Positions 46,488 through 58,089 of a stretch of 64,000 nt of DNA are shown here, in pieces. Position 1 is the stretch's first letter. Every line of letters starts with the position of its first letter. Made by a program: the position numbers and the translations under genes. The notes below the pieces were generated by a model. The model was not told the origin of the DNA and made no database searches. It saw nothing but the letters and a program-made list of their open reading frames with translations. The DNA lies in the NCBI RefSeq assembly GCF_000633635.1, contig NZ_AYPQ01000003.1, positions 816 through 64,815 on the forward strand. The letters are read 5' to 3'. This stretch comes from Enterococcus crotali. GTDB lineage: Bacteria; Bacillota; Bacilli; Lactobacillales; Enterococcaceae.

Positions 46488-47347
46488 ACAAACACCTCCC
46501 TGAGTCGTTTTAATAACGGCAGACATGCTACCACTAATATAAGCAGATAATCCGACCAATCTTGTTGAATTCGACTATAAATATTATCGAAATATGGATA
46601 ATAGTTAAATACATAGCGATCCTTTATCATTCTAAAAATAAAAAAACTACAAAAAAAGAAGATCAGTATCAACCATAATGTATCTGTTTTTCTCCAACTA
46701 TAGCTCAAACGACTACTTTTGGTTTTACTTCCATAACCTCGCGCCTTCATTGAATCGGCCGTATCCATTGCATTTTCCAATGACCAAGAAAATAGATTTC
46801 CAAATAAATCGAACCCATAAGCAGCTCGTTCCTTAAAGCTGCTTTTTTGCGTGCGTTGAACTGTTTTTTGCACTTGATTCAGTTCTTGAAAATATTGTTG
46901 AAGCAAGGGGATAAATCGGAAGACTAGCGTTAAAATCATGACGGTCTTTGGAAACCGTTTCCCAAAAAGATAAAAAAACTGCTCTGATTCAACAGATGTT
47001 TGAAAATTTTGAAACAAATAGATAACCGTAACAATCATTAATCCCATAAAGAAACCATAAACAAAGGCTTCCATAGTAATTGGTTTATTAAATAAAAAGA
47101 AAAGGATCGTTGCTCCTCGATGGACAAATAACGGATTTGTTATTGTAATAACCAGGCAAAAAATCAAAGGATATAACACTATTTTTTTCGATTTCCCTTT
47201 CAAATTAAGCAGTTGCAGTAACAAACTTCCCAAAAAGCAAGCACCGATAATCACTGGATTCGTTGAACTCATTACGATCAACAAAATCACTATATAGTAG
47301 CAAGAAATGACTAGTGGATGGCTTTGCCTAAACAGAGATTTATTCAT
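46460..47347 (-). CDS. cbrV: ECF transporter T component (CbrV-like)
   Basis: 295-aa membrane protein with about six helices. The coupling segment ENAMDTADSMKARGYG carries the ARG motif that docks the ATPases. First gene of the operon cbrV-cbrU-cbrT-lipoprotein on the minus strand. It overlaps the ATPase gene by 28 bases. No cobalamin riboswitch was recognised in the leader. Together the four genes would import a vitamin, most likely cobalamin. Confidence 0.82.
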   Translation of the reverse strand: MNKSLFRQSHPLVISCYYIVILLIVMSSTNPVIIGACFLGSLLLQLLNLKGKSKKIVLYPLIFCLVITITNPLFVHRGATILFFLFNKPITMEAFVYGFFMGLMIVTVIYLFQNFQTSVESEQFFYLFGKRFPKTVMILTLVFRFIPLLQQYFQELNQVQKTVQRTQKSSFKERAAYGFDLFGNLFSWSLENAMDTADSMKARGYGSKTKSSRLSYSWRKTDTLWLILIFFFCSFFIFRMIKDRYVFNYYPYFDNIYSRIQQDWSDYLLILVVACLPLLKRLREVFVWSILKSRI

Positions 47348-47662
47348 AGTAGACTTCCTTTCTCACCTAGTTATTTGGTATTGTATGCTAATAAAATAAG
47401 CACCGAACGACCTTAAATAATTTACACAGTCCTTGCTACTATTTTATAAAACTGGTCAAATAAAGGAGCATATTTACTTTGTCGTTTTAGACAACAGTAA
47501 CATTATATAAACCCAGATTATTAAAGTCAATCGTTCAGAAGTTACTCTTCTATTATCTACAATCCAATAGAACATAAAACTTTTGCCTATTTTCACAAAA
47601 TAGCCTGATTTTTCGTTATAATAAGCTAGTAGACCCATTATGTAAACCAAAGAAGGTGCCTC
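47348..47662. other. divergent promoter region of the ECF operon and WYL regulator
   Basis: 315 bases. On the plus strand there is a TATAAT-like -10 at about 47618 (GTTATAATAAGC) before the WYL gene, with no clear -35, and a short inverted repeat CTATTTT/AAAATAG near 47587-47603. On the minus strand no cobalamin box (GCCACTG) was found. Nothing else is visible. Confidence 0.35.
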
Positions 47663-48601
47663 ATGAAAACAGAACGATTACTTGCTATCACGATGATATT
47701 ATTAGAAAAGAAACAAGTAAGTGCTTCTCAGCTAGCAGAAATGTTAGAAGTATCCGTCCGAACCATATACAGAGATATTAATTCTCTTAGTGAAGCTGGT
47801 ATTCCAGTAAGCTCTTCTCCTGGAGTAAATGGTGGTATTCAAATTATGGAGAATTATAAAATAGATAAGCAATTCTTCACATCAAACGATATCACTTCAC
47901 TGTTGATTGCATTGGAAAGTCTTTCCAACAATGTTTCTCCTCTTCAAATAAATCAGACTTTTGAAAAAATAAAAACTCTCGTACCAGCTAATTTTCTGGA
48001 TGAAATCGAATTTAAAACAAACCAAATCGCAATCGATTTAACGCCATGGACGAGCAATCACACCTTGCAGCCCTTTTTAGAAATCATTAAATCCGCCATG
48101 GATCAAGAACGCTTAATACAGTTTAATTATGAAGATAATCAAGGTAGAAAAACTGGCAGAATCGTCGAACCCTATCGACTTGTGCTAAAAGAAATCAGCT
48201 GGTATTTAGAAGCTTATTGTAGAGAAAAAGCAGATTTTCGAATTTTTAAAATTTCCAGAATGAATGAGTTACTCTTATTATCAGAATCTTTTGAGCCACG
48301 ATTATTTCAGGCCCAACCTTTAGGAAAAAAACCATTTTATGGCAAGAATTTTACTCAGATCACCTTAAAAGTTACGTCTAAAGTAAAAGAACAACTAGCA
48401 GATAAATTTGGGCAGTTAAATTTTCTCCCTTCTGATAACGCTGAAAAATGGATCGTAGAGTTTCCGTTTATGGAAGATGAATTTGGTTATAACTTACTTT
48501 TAGGGTTTGGAAATCAATGTGAATGTCTGGCTCCACAGCATGTTAGAGCCGAATTAAAACGACGTATCGAAACTGTATTAAAACTTTATCAGAAACCTTG
48601 A
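47663..48601 (+). CDS. YafY-type HTH and WYL-domain transcriptional regulator
   Basis: 312 aa. Residues 1-60 are an HTH_11 winged helix (KTERLLAITMILLEKKQVSA, SVRTIYRDINSLSEAGI). The WYL domain (about 145-225) binds a nucleic-acid-like or small ligand and contains RIVEPYRLVLKEISWYLEAY, and a WCX-type C-terminal domain follows. It is divergent from the ECF operon and may control it. Ribosome site AAGAAGG before ATG 47663. The ligand is unknown. Confidence 0.88.
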   Translation: MKTERLLAITMILLEKKQVSASQLAEMLEVSVRTIYRDINSLSEAGIPVSSSPGVNGGIQIMENYKIDKQFFTSNDITSLLIALESLSNNVSPLQINQTFEKIKTLVPANFLDEIEFKTNQIAIDLTPWTSNHTLQPFLEIIKSAMDQERLIQFNYEDNQGRKTGRIVEPYRLVLKEISWYLEAYCREKADFRIFKISRMNELLLLSESFEPRLFQAQPLGKKPFYGKNFTQITLKVTSKVKEQLADKFGQLNFLPSDNAEKWIVEFPFMEDEFGYNLLLGFGNQCECLAPQHVRAELKRRIETVLKLYQKP

Positions 48602-48608
48602 TACGAAA

Positions 48609-48651
48609 AAAACTTCTCAGCATGTCTTAAATAGACATGCTGAGAAGCTTT
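48609..48651. terminator. bidirectional terminator
   Basis: Stem CTTCTCAGCATGTCT / AGACATGCTGAGAAG, loop TAAAT-like, between the WYL gene and dnaJ (convergent). Confidence 0.9.
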
Positions 48652-48655
48652 TAAT

Positions 48656-49822
48656 TTATTTCTTTTTCTTACCGCCAAAAGCGTCCTTCATCTTATCAAA
48701 GAATCCTTCTTCTTGCTGTTCACTTACGGTTTGACCGCCCGCTTTAGCAAATGTCCGCAATGCTTCTCTTTGTTCATCATTCAAGTTTTTCGGCGTAATG
48801 ATTTTGACTTTCACATGTTGATCGCCATTAGCACCGCCACGTAAGCGTGGTGCGCCCTTACCGCGTAAACGGAAATTGGTCTCAGTTTGAGTACCTGCTG
48901 GGATTTTTAGTTTTACGTCGCCATGGACAGTTGGCACTTTGATTTCATCACCAAGCGCTGCTTGAACGAAGCTCAATGGTAAGTCGTAATAGATCTCTGA
49001 ACCTTCACGATCAAAGATATCACTTTCTTCTACACTAAATACCACATATAAATCACCATATGGTCCACCGTTCATACCGGCTTCTCCTTGGTTTGATAAA
49101 CGCATTTGTTGTCCGTCTTCTACTCCAGCTGGAACATTGACTTTGACTTTATGCGCTTTTTTCTCATGGCCTGTACCATGACAAGTTGGACATGGTTCTT
49201 TGATTTCTTTACCTGTACCATGACAAACATCACAGGTTTGACGACTCATTACACGACCAAGTGGTGTTTGACGCTCCACATTAATCGAACCCGAACCATG
49301 ACACTTGTGACACGTTTCTGGATGAGTACCAGGTTTGGCACCATTTCCTCCACAGGTTTCACAATTATCTTCACGATTGTATTTGATTTCCTTTTCAACA
49401 CCAAAAATGGCTTCTTCAAACTTAAGGTTGACCGTATATTGTAAATCAGCACCTTGTCTAGGAGCAGTAGGATCTACACTACGCGAACCACCTCCGAAGA
49501 ACGAATCAAAGATATCTTCAAATCCACCAAAGCCGCTACTTGAAAAACCGCCTCCGCCAAAGCCGCCGAAACCACCAGCACCTCCGCCATAATTTGGATC
49601 TGTGCCTGCATGGCCGTATTGATCATAAGCCGCTTTCTTTTGAGGATCACTCAACACTTCATAAGCTTCAGACACTTCTTTAAATTTCTCTTCAGCATCT
49701 GCTTCTTTATTGATATCTGGGTGATATTGCTTGGAAAGCTTTCGGTAAGCTTTTTTTATTTCATCGTCTGAAGCACCTTTTGCAAGGCCCAAGACTTCAT
49801 AATAATCTCTTTTCGTAGCCAT
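48656..49822 (-). CDS. dnaJ: chaperone protein DnaJ (Hsp40)
   Basis: Co-chaperone of DnaK, 388 aa. J domain with HPD in [13 protein letters not shown], a Gly/Phe-rich linker ([15 protein letters not shown]), four CxxCxGxG zinc repeats ([32 protein letters not shown]), and the C-terminal substrate-binding domain. Normal type I length. Last gene of the hrcA operon; a strong hairpin separates it from dnaK, so its expression may be partly reduced. Confidence 0.96.
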   Translation of the reverse strand: MATKRDYYEVLGLAKGASDDEIKKAYRKLSKQYHPDINKEADAEEKFKEVSEAYEVLSDPQKKAAYDQYGHAGTDPNYGGGAGGFGGFGGGGFSSSGFGGFEDIFDSFFGGGSRSVDPTAPRQGADLQYTVNLKFEEAIFGVEKEIKYNREDNCETCGGNGAKPGTHPETCHKCHGSGSINVERQTPLGRVMSRQTCDVCHGTGKEIKEPCPTCHGTGHEKKAHKVKVNVPAGVEDGQQMRLSNQGEAGMNGGPYGDLYVVFSVEESDIFDREGSEIYYDLPLSFVQAALGDEIKVPTVHGDVKLKIPAGTQTETNFRLRGKGAPRLRGGANGDQHVKVKIITPKNLNDEQREALRTFAKAGGQTVSEQQEEGFFDKMKDAFGGKKKK

Positions 49823-49973
49823 TAGTTCCCCTCCAACTATTATTCCATTTATTCTAAAAAAAGGATCGACGCCAATTTATTTGTATAAAAACATCGTTGT
49901 AATCATACCATAAATTAAGCAAAAGCAAAATAGCTTCCCTTCATTTGCCAGTATTTATCTACAAATAAAGATA

Positions 49974-50007
49974 GGCAAAGACCAAAGCGATGACTTTGGT
50001 CTTTGCC
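49974..50007 (-). terminator. hairpin between dnaK and dnaJ
   Basis: Perfect 14-base stem GGCAAAGACCAAAG / CTTTGGTCTTTGCC after the dnaK stop, followed by TATCTTTATTT. It may act as a partial terminator or a processing/stability site. Confidence 0.75.
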
Positions 50008-50027
50008 AGCTTGTTAACGATCAAGGA

Positions 50028-51902
<1,875 letters not shown>

Positions 51903-51923
51903 TTATGCAAACATTCCTTGTTG

Positions 51924-52484
51924 TTACTGTGCAACAACAACCATGCTTGCTCGTAAAACGCGGTCATGTAATTTGTAGCCTTTTTGTAGCACTTCAACGA
52001 TCGTATCTGCCGGTGTTTCGTCACTTGCAGGAATCGTTTGAACTGCCTGATGCAAATTAGGATCAAAAACTTCACCCATTGTCGGGATTTCTTCGATACC
52101 TTCTTCTTTCAACGCAGCTTGTAAGCTTTCAAGAACCATTGAGATCCCTTTTTTCAAGCTTGCACCTTGTTCATCATCAACTTCGATTGCCATCGCACGT
52201 TCTAAATTATCAAGTGAAGGCAATAATTTTTTACCTAAATCTTGTGAACGGTATCGTACAAGTAACTCACGTTCATTCTTGAAACGATTACTCATATTTG
52301 CAATCTCTGCACGAGCTCTTAAAAACTTATCTTCCATTTCAGAAAAGTCAGCTTTAGCATTTTCAAGCTCTGTCATTTCTGCTTCTGTTTCAGAAACACC
52401 TGACGCATCAATTGCCTCAGATAATTCTTCTTGTTCTTCTGTCGGTTTATCCTGTAATTCTTCATTCTCATCTGTTTTACTCAC
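51924..52484 (-). CDS. grpE: nucleotide exchange factor GrpE
   Basis: 186 aa with an acidic, disordered N-terminus, a long helix (residues about 45-90: [30 protein letters not shown]) and the C-terminal beta domain ([17 protein letters not shown]). Dimeric factor that releases ADP from DnaK. GTG start at 52484. Between hrcA and dnaK in the operon. Confidence 0.96.
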   Translation of the reverse strand: MSKTDENEELQDKPTEEQEELSEAIDASGVSETEAEMTELENAKADFSEMEDKFLRARAEIANMSNRFKNERELLVRYRSQDLGKKLLPSLDNLERAMAIEVDDEQGASLKKGISMVLESLQAALKEEGIEEIPTMGEVFDPNLHQAVQTIPASDETPADTIVEVLQKGYKLHDRVLRASMVVVAQ

Positions 52485-52545
52485 TCTTGCAACTTCCCTT
52501 CTCTTTTTCGTAGAATCGTTAAATTTCTATAATTAAACTTTGTTC

Positions 52546-53583
52546 TTATTCGTCAAGAAAACGATAATAAGCACCAAGTTTTGAAGCTAACTCATGACGA
52601 AATACATCTACTAAACCAAACATTTTTGAGTAAGGCATACTTGTCGGTCCTAATAAAGCAATCGTTCCTTTACCATGACCTGTGACCTCATAGGTTGCAG
52701 TGATCATACTCATATTGTCTAATAGATTATTGCCTATTTCTGAACCGATACGAATCGCAATCGGTGAATCAGCTTCTGCCGTTAACAGATGTGTGATTGC
52801 ATCTGTATTTTGCATAAATGAATAAACTGATTTTAATTGATCGAGATCCTGCTTGACACCAAAATCGAGTACATTCATGCGACCACTGACGAATACTTTC
52901 TCTTCAAATGCATGTCCTAACATTGCATCAAATAAGCTCATCATGCCGTCTGGTGTTTGAAAATAACGATGTAAAATCATCGGAATTTCAGTTCGCAAGC
53001 GATGATAAACAGTCAATAAAGGCTGTCCTACAAGCTTGTCATTGATGATTTGCGTCATTTTTTCTAAATCTTGACTAGATACAGAAGCTGGAATTGCAAA
53101 GACTTGGCTTTCGACATTTCCTTTATCTGTCACAATAACCGCTATGATTTGTCGGTCATTTAAAGGCACGATCCGAAAACCTGTTAGTTTCCGTTCTTTC
53201 ACCTCAGGACCTAATGAAAAAGCGGTATAACTGGTCAAATTAGAAAGAATTTCAGCTGATTGTTCGATAATATCGTTGATTTCATGAAACTCTTTGCCAA
53301 ATGAATGACGAATTGTTTCTAAATCATCACGCTCAACTTCAGCTGGACTTAGTAAATGATCCACGTAATAGCGATAACCATCCATTGAAGGAATTCTGCC
53401 AGAAGACGAGTGAGTCTTCAACAGTAAGCCATGCTCTTCTAAAGCCTTCATATCATTTCTAATTGTTGCTGAACTGGATTGAATACCTTCTTCCATCAGC
53501 TTCTTTGATCCTACAGGATTGCCTGTATTCGTATACTCTTGGATGATAAGTCGCAAAATATTCTTTTGTCTTTCCGTTATCAT
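52546..53583 (-). CDS. hrcA: heat-inducible transcription repressor HrcA
   Basis: 345 aa from ATG 53583 (AGGGTGG upstream). Winged helix N-terminus (ITERQKNILRLIIQEYTNTG, SSATIRNDMKALEEHGLL), then the GAF-like and dimerisation domains. Binds CIRCE and represses its own operon and groESL; it needs GroEL to fold. Two CIRCE sites lie immediately upstream. First gene of the heat-shock operon. Confidence 0.97.
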   Translation of the reverse strand: MITERQKNILRLIIQEYTNTGNPVGSKKLMEEGIQSSSATIRNDMKALEEHGLLLKTHSSSGRIPSMDGYRYYVDHLLSPAEVERDDLETIRHSFGKEFHEINDIIEQSAEILSNLTSYTAFSLGPEVKERKLTGFRIVPLNDRQIIAVIVTDKGNVESQVFAIPASVSSQDLEKMTQIINDKLVGQPLLTVYHRLRTEIPMILHRYFQTPDGMMSLFDAMLGHAFEEKVFVSGRMNVLDFGVKQDLDQLKSVYSFMQNTDAITHLLTAEADSPIAIRIGSEIGNNLLDNMSMITATYEVTGHGKGTIALLGPTSMPYSKMFGLVDVFRHELASKLGAYYRFLDE

Positions 53584-53598
53584 AGTTACCACCCTTCA

Positions 53599-53625
53599 TT
53601 AGCACTCATGATATTCAAGTGCTAA
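53599..53625 (-). promoter_or_regulatory. CIRCE operator, promoter-proximal
   Basis: TTAGCACTC-N9-AAGTGCTAA, one mismatch from the perfect CIRCE (GAGTGCTAA). It lies between the promoter and the hrcA start, over the expected transcription start region. Confidence 0.92.
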
Positions 53626-53635
53626 TACAATTATT

Positions 53636-53664
53636 AATATAGCAAGTTCTATTGAAATTGTCAA
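53636..53664 (-). promoter_or_regulatory. hrcA operon promoter
   Basis: Minus strand TTGACA (53659-53664), 17-base spacer, TATATT (53636-53641), lying between two CIRCE sites. Confidence 0.85.
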
Positions 53665-53680
53665 GAGAAAAACATACTTT

Positions 53681-53707
53681 TTAGCACTCTTTATCACCGA
53701 GTGCTAA
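53681..53707 (-). promoter_or_regulatory. CIRCE operator, upstream copy
   Basis: TTAGCACTC-N9-GAGTGCTAA, perfect consensus, immediately upstream of the -35 box. Two CIRCE copies around a single promoter suggest tight control. Confidence 0.93.
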
Positions 53708-53718
53708 AAAATAAAAAA

Positions 53719-53753
53719 AACGAAACGAACATCATAAAAATGCTCGTTTCGCT
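53719..53753 (-). terminator. terminator of hemW
   Basis: Stem GCGAAACGAGCAT / ATGTTCGTTTCG followed by eight T on the minus strand, just after the hemW stop. Confidence 0.8.
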
Positions 53754-53764
53754 TCAAAAATAGT

Positions 53765-54925
53765 TTAATTTTCTTTATCAATTAGAAATGCTTCAAACAC
53801 ATCATTTCCAACAAAAAGTCCTTGTTCTGATAACTGAATATACTCTTCGTTTTCTAAAAGCAGCCCCTTTTGAATCAACTCTGGAATCGTGTCTTGATAT
53901 ACTTGATTCAAAGCCAAACCAAACTTTTCATGGAATCGCGCCTTTGAAACACCCATTTTCTTTCGTAACCCTAGGAATAATTCTTCTTCCATTTGATTAT
54001 TTAATGTCAAAATCTCAGTTTCAACTGTTGGTAGTTTATTTTCACGTAATGGTTTCAAATAGTGCTGGATCGGTCCATGATTTCTATAGCGAGTATGGCC
54101 TAAATAACCACTAGCTCCAGCCCCAAATCCATAATAGTGATCATTGTTCCAATAAACTAAATTGTGCTGACTTTCTTGTCCTTCTAAAGCAAAATTACTT
54201 ACTTCATATTGATGACGTCCGGCCTTTTCCATTGCAATGATCGTTTCTTCAAACATTTGCGCTTCCACATCTTGATCTGGCAATTGCAGACGTCCTTGAC
54301 GAACCCAGTTCATAAACATCGTTTTATTTTCTAAAATCAAAGAATAAAGTGAATAGTGTGGCAAATCAAGCTCAATCGCGCGTTTCAACGTATCTCTAAA
54401 GCCTTCTAAGGTCTGACCTGGCAATGCATAAATCAAATCGATACTGACATTTAGAAAATCTTCTTTTTCCAAGAATCTCATCGTTTCATAAACATCTTCT
54501 GCCGTATGTTTGCGTCCGATTTTTTTCAATAGCTTATTATCAAATGTCTGAACGCCCATAGATAAACGATTTACACCATATTCTTTCATTACCAGTAACT
54601 TTTCTTGCGTTAAATCACCTGGATTCGCCTCGATTGTAAATTCATTTGCTGGATCAATCGGTAGTAATTCACGGACACCTTTTAACAATACGTCTAACTG
54701 CTTAGCTGATAAAGACGTTGGTGTTCCTCCTCCTATATAAATCGTTTCGGTCGTCTTGCTCGGATATTGCTCTTTGGTCAAACGAATCTCTTTTAAAAGA
54801 CTTTGAATATATTCATCGACTGGCTGACCTTCCAAAAATACTTTATTGAAGTCGCAGTAAAAACAAATATGTTCGCAAAACGGAATATGTATGTAAGCTG
54901 AAATTTTTTTATTTTGGTTTTCCAA
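53765..54925 (-). CDS. hemW: radical SAM heme chaperone HemW (formerly HemN-like)
   Basis: 386 aa. Radical SAM cluster motif PFCEHICFYCDF (CxxxCxxC), then YIGGGTPTSL, SIDLIYALPGQT, YEVSNFA, and the C-terminal HemW domain (GFGAGASGYLGHTRYRN). HemW carries heme for insertion into proteins; it is not coproporphyrinogen dehydrogenase, as it lacks that enzyme's extra cysteine. Directly upstream of hrcA on the same strand, an arrangement common in Firmicutes. Confidence 0.93.
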   Translation of the reverse strand: MENQNKKISAYIHIPFCEHICFYCDFNKVFLEGQPVDEYIQSLLKEIRLTKEQYPSKTTETIYIGGGTPTSLSAKQLDVLLKGVRELLPIDPANEFTIEANPGDLTQEKLLVMKEYGVNRLSMGVQTFDNKLLKKIGRKHTAEDVYETMRFLEKEDFLNVSIDLIYALPGQTLEGFRDTLKRAIELDLPHYSLYSLILENKTMFMNWVRQGRLQLPDQDVEAQMFEETIIAMEKAGRHQYEVSNFALEGQESQHNLVYWNNDHYYGFGAGASGYLGHTRYRNHGPIQHYLKPLRENKLPTVETEILTLNNQMEEELFLGLRKKMGVSKARFHEKFGLALNQVYQDTIPELIQKGLLLENEEYIQLSEQGLFVGNDVFEAFLIDKEN

Positions 54926-54948
54926 TTTTTTATTCCTCCAATTTAGAA

Positions 54949-54980
54949 GTCTTCTATTTATAAACCACTATATAGAAGAC
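54949..54980. repeat. inverted repeat upstream of hemW
   Basis: GTCTTCTAT / ATAGAAGAC, 9-base perfect arms, 14-base spacer, 24-55 bases before the hemW start. Operator-like; no T-run. Confidence 0.45.
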
Positions 54981-55144
54981 GTCTCTTATCTTAACATATC
55001 CCATCATAAAATGTTCTAATTTGATTCAAGAAATTCTGCTCTTACACAACTACTGTTGTTCTCAAATGCAGATTGAAAATGACACCTTGAATCCTCTAAA
55101 AGAGGTCAAAGCGCCATTATTATAAGATATTGAGAATTTCTTGA

Positions 55145-57805
55145 CTAAAGTAACTCTTGATATTTTCTCATATAGATTTTTTTGATCACTGTTACTAAAA
55201 ATAAATAGGCAACAATAGTTGGAATCAAATAATAAAAATAATTTCCAGGCAACGGAGCAAATCCAATACTAGCGCCTAGACCCGTGAATGGTAAAATTGT
55301 TCCAACCAAAATCCCAATCGAAGTAACTAGCGTCAAAATACCTGACGCTCTACTTTGAAGAAACGGTATTTTAGGCGTTCTCAACACATGTAGCACCAGC
55401 ATTTGTGACCATAACGATTCAATAAACCAACCAGCGTGAAAAATAGCGATAAATAGTAGTTGTTTATCAGCAGTTAGCGAAAAGAAGCCGCCACCTAAAA
55501 TAGCTGGACAAATAATAAAGTACATAAATAAATACGTTACGATATCAAAAATAGAACTTGTTGGTCCAAACCATTTCATGAATGAACCGATCGATTTAGC
55601 TTCCCATTTTTTCGGCTTTTCTACATATTCAGCATCCACATTATCCCAAGGAACTGACATACATGATGTATCATAAATCAAATTCAAAAAAAGTGATTGG
55701 ATTGGCGCTACTGGTAAAAATGGTAAGAAGATACTAGCTGGAATAACAGAAAATACATTACCAAAATTGGAACTTGCAGTCATTTTGATATATTTCATTG
55801 TATTACTAAACACTCTGCGACCGGATATGATTCCTTTTTCCAAGACCATCAAGTCTTTTTGCAGTAAAATGACATCTGCCGATTCTTTGGCAATGTCGAC
55901 TGCAGTATCGACAGAAATTCCAACATCCGAAACTTTCATCGCACCGGCATCATTGATCCCATCTCCCATGAATCCAACTGTTTGTTCATTTTTTTTCAAT
56001 GCTTTTACAATTTTTGTTTTTTGATCAGGAGTTACTTTTGTGAAAATATTATATTCGTTCACAGCTGCTTCTAACTCGGTCTCAGATAGTTTTGTAAGAG
56101 CTGAACCATTGATCATTTTTTCTGTACCGAGTCCAACTTCTTTACAGACTGAACGAGTAACTAGCTCATTATCACCTGTTAAGATTTTTACTGAAACACC
56201 GTTATTTTTTAGTGCTTCGATTGCTGCCGATGCAGTTTCTTTAGGTGGATCTAAGAATGCTAGATATCCTTGCAAAATCAGCTCTTTTTCATCTTCAACC
56301 GAATAGTCATCTAATTGATTATTGACTTCTTTATCTGCGATCGCTAACACACGTAACCCATCTTCATTTAATTCGCTTACTGTTTTTAGTACTTGTTTTT
56401 TTATGTTAGAGGTTATTGGTACAATTTCTCCGTGCTGATTGATATGAGAACATGCTTGCAGCATCTCTTCAACCGCTCCTTTAGTGATCAAGAAGCTTTG
56501 ATTTGTCCTTCTATTTTTGACCACTACACTCATTCTTCGTCGATTAAAATCAAACGGAATTTCATCGATTTTAAAATAGTCTTCTTCATCGATAGATAAT
56601 TCTTTTGACGTTGCTTCAATAATTGCTTTATCGATCAAGTTACGCAGTCCCGTTTGAAAGTAGCTATTTAAAAAGGCCGATTGCAGGACTTCTCGATCTT
56701 CTTGGCATGACGTATTATAATGATATTCTAAAATCACCTTGTCTTGTGTTAATGTTCCGGTCTTATCCGTACATAAAATATCCATTGCTCCAAAGTTTTG
56801 AATGGCATTGACGTTTTTCATGATCGTGCCTTCTTTGGCCATATCTCTAGAACCTTTGACTAAATTCGTCGTAACGATCATCGGTAGCATTTCCGGGGTA
56901 AGCCCCACCGCTGTCGCAATCGCAAACATCAAAGCTTCACTCCAATTGCCTTTTGTGATGCCGTTGATCAAAAAGACTGCTGGTGTAATGACCATCATAA
57001 AACGAATCAGCAACCAAGTCGTTTTATTTACACCCAGTTCAAAGCTGGTTTTTTTTTCATCGTCTGCTACATCTTGTGCAATCTTCCCAAATAAAGTATT
57101 GTCACCAACGCGTACCGCCACACCAACTCCGCTACCGCTGACGACATTACTTCCTAAGAATAACAAATTTTCAAAATCTGTCTGATTGTTATTTGTAGAA
57201 ACGAAATTTTTTACTTTCTTTTCAACAGGAAAACTTTCACCTGTCATCGCCGATTGAGATACAAATAAATCTTTTGCATGAATCAAACGAAGATCTGCTG
57301 GAATCATATCACCGGCTGAAAGCTTCACTAAATCACCACAAACCACTTCATCCATAGGAATTTCCATCTCTTTATTTTCTCTGGTAACGGTTGCTGTGAT
57401 TTGGATCATATTTTGTAGCTTACTGACAGCATTGCTGGATTTAACAGACTGGATCAATGTCATTGTACCACTTAATAAAACCATAACAAGCATGATCAAA
57501 ACGCCAGCAATATCTTTTTCACTCGGTTCGGCATAGACATATTCGGTAAAAAACGAAATGGTGGCAAGAATCATCAATACAACCGTAAATGGTGTGACGT
57601 AAGATTTTATCACGGTATAGATAAATGACTTCTTTTTGTCATCCGTGATTTTATTCACACCGAATTGTTCTTTTGAACGTTGAACTTCTCTGGCTTTCAA
57701 TCCATCCCATGAAGAGGAAAAGCTTTCTAAGACTTTATCAATCGATAGATTGGCTAATTTTTGATAGGCTTTTTCATGGATCATGTTTTTCATTTCTTTT
57801 TGCAT
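55145..57805 (-). CDS. mgtA: Mg2+-importing P-type ATPase MgtA
   Basis: 886 aa from ATG 57805 (AAGAGG upstream; the ORF runs further up, but that part is riboswitch). P3B-ATPase with TGES loop SAMTGESFPVEKK, phosphorylation motif ILCTDKTGTLTQD, hinge GDGINDAGAMKVSDVGISVD and about ten membrane helices. Imports Mg2+ when it is scarce. An M-box riboswitch precedes it, which is consistent. It has no operon partner. Confidence 0.95.
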   Translation of the reverse strand: MQKEMKNMIHEKAYQKLANLSIDKVLESFSSSWDGLKAREVQRSKEQFGVNKITDDKKKSFIYTVIKSYVTPFTVVLMILATISFFTEYVYAEPSEKDIAGVLIMLVMVLLSGTMTLIQSVKSSNAVSKLQNMIQITATVTRENKEMEIPMDEVVCGDLVKLSAGDMIPADLRLIHAKDLFVSQSAMTGESFPVEKKVKNFVSTNNNQTDFENLLFLGSNVVSGSGVGVAVRVGDNTLFGKIAQDVADDEKKTSFELGVNKTTWLLIRFMMVITPAVFLINGITKGNWSEALMFAIATAVGLTPEMLPMIVTTNLVKGSRDMAKEGTIMKNVNAIQNFGAMDILCTDKTGTLTQDKVILEYHYNTSCQEDREVLQSAFLNSYFQTGLRNLIDKAIIEATSKELSIDEEDYFKIDEIPFDFNRRRMSVVVKNRRTNQSFLITKGAVEEMLQACSHINQHGEIVPITSNIKKQVLKTVSELNEDGLRVLAIADKEVNNQLDDYSVEDEKELILQGYLAFLDPPKETASAAIEALKNNGVSVKILTGDNELVTRSVCKEVGLGTEKMINGSALTKLSETELEAAVNEYNIFTKVTPDQKTKIVKALKKNEQTVGFMGDGINDAGAMKVSDVGISVDTAVDIAKESADVILLQKDLMVLEKGIISGRRVFSNTMKYIKMTASSNFGNVFSVIPASIFLPFLPVAPIQSLFLNLIYDTSCMSVPWDNVDAEYVEKPKKWEAKSIGSFMKWFGPTSSIFDIVTYLFMYFIICPAILGGGFFSLTADKQLLFIAIFHAGWFIESLWSQMLVLHVLRTPKIPFLQSRASGILTLVTSIGILVGTILPFTGLGASIGFAPLPGNYFYYLIPTIVAYLFLVTVIKKIYMRKYQELL

Positions 57806-57884
57806 CTGAATTATCCTCTTTTCTTTTCGTTGATTTTTGTTTAATCGAACTATCTTCGGGCACGTTAACCACATCCTTTCCACA

Positions 57885-57916
57885 CAAAAAGAGCGCACTG
57901 AAAACTCAGCCCGCTT
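57885..57916 (-). terminator. M-box expression-platform terminator
   Basis: AGCG..CTGA / TCAG..CGCT stem with a GTTT loop, then CTTTTTG on the minus strand, lying between the aptamer and mgtA. TGAGTTTT of this stem could also pair with AAAACTCA in the aptamer 3' part, giving the antiterminator. Confidence 0.75.
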
Positions 57917-57927
57917 TGCCGTGAGTC

Positions 57928-58089
57928 TTCGTAATCGTTGAGTTTTGGCACTATACAACGTAAAAAGCCTCTGCTTTTAGCTACCTTATGAAAAGCCTTC
58001 GTTCGACAATTCCTGTTCTACCCATTGGCGTCTCTCGACATTTTTGGGCAGTAGCCTGTGTTTGTATAGGAGCCTCACCTAACAAGAAG
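57928..58089 (-). promoter_or_regulatory. M-box (ykoK-type) magnesium riboswitch
   Basis: Minus strand: GTTAGGTGAGGCTCCTATA, GGCTACTGCCCAAAAATGTC, GAGAGACGCCAATGGGT, AGGCTTTTCATAAGGTAGCT, and the end GTGCCAAAACTCAACGATTA, in the consensus order of the M-box. High Mg2+ would favour the terminator at 57885-57916 and switch off mgtA. Confidence 0.95.

Noticed and set aside
47348-47662. Cobalamin riboswitch before the ECF operon
   Set aside because: Looked for the B12 box (GCCACTG) and did not find it on either strand.
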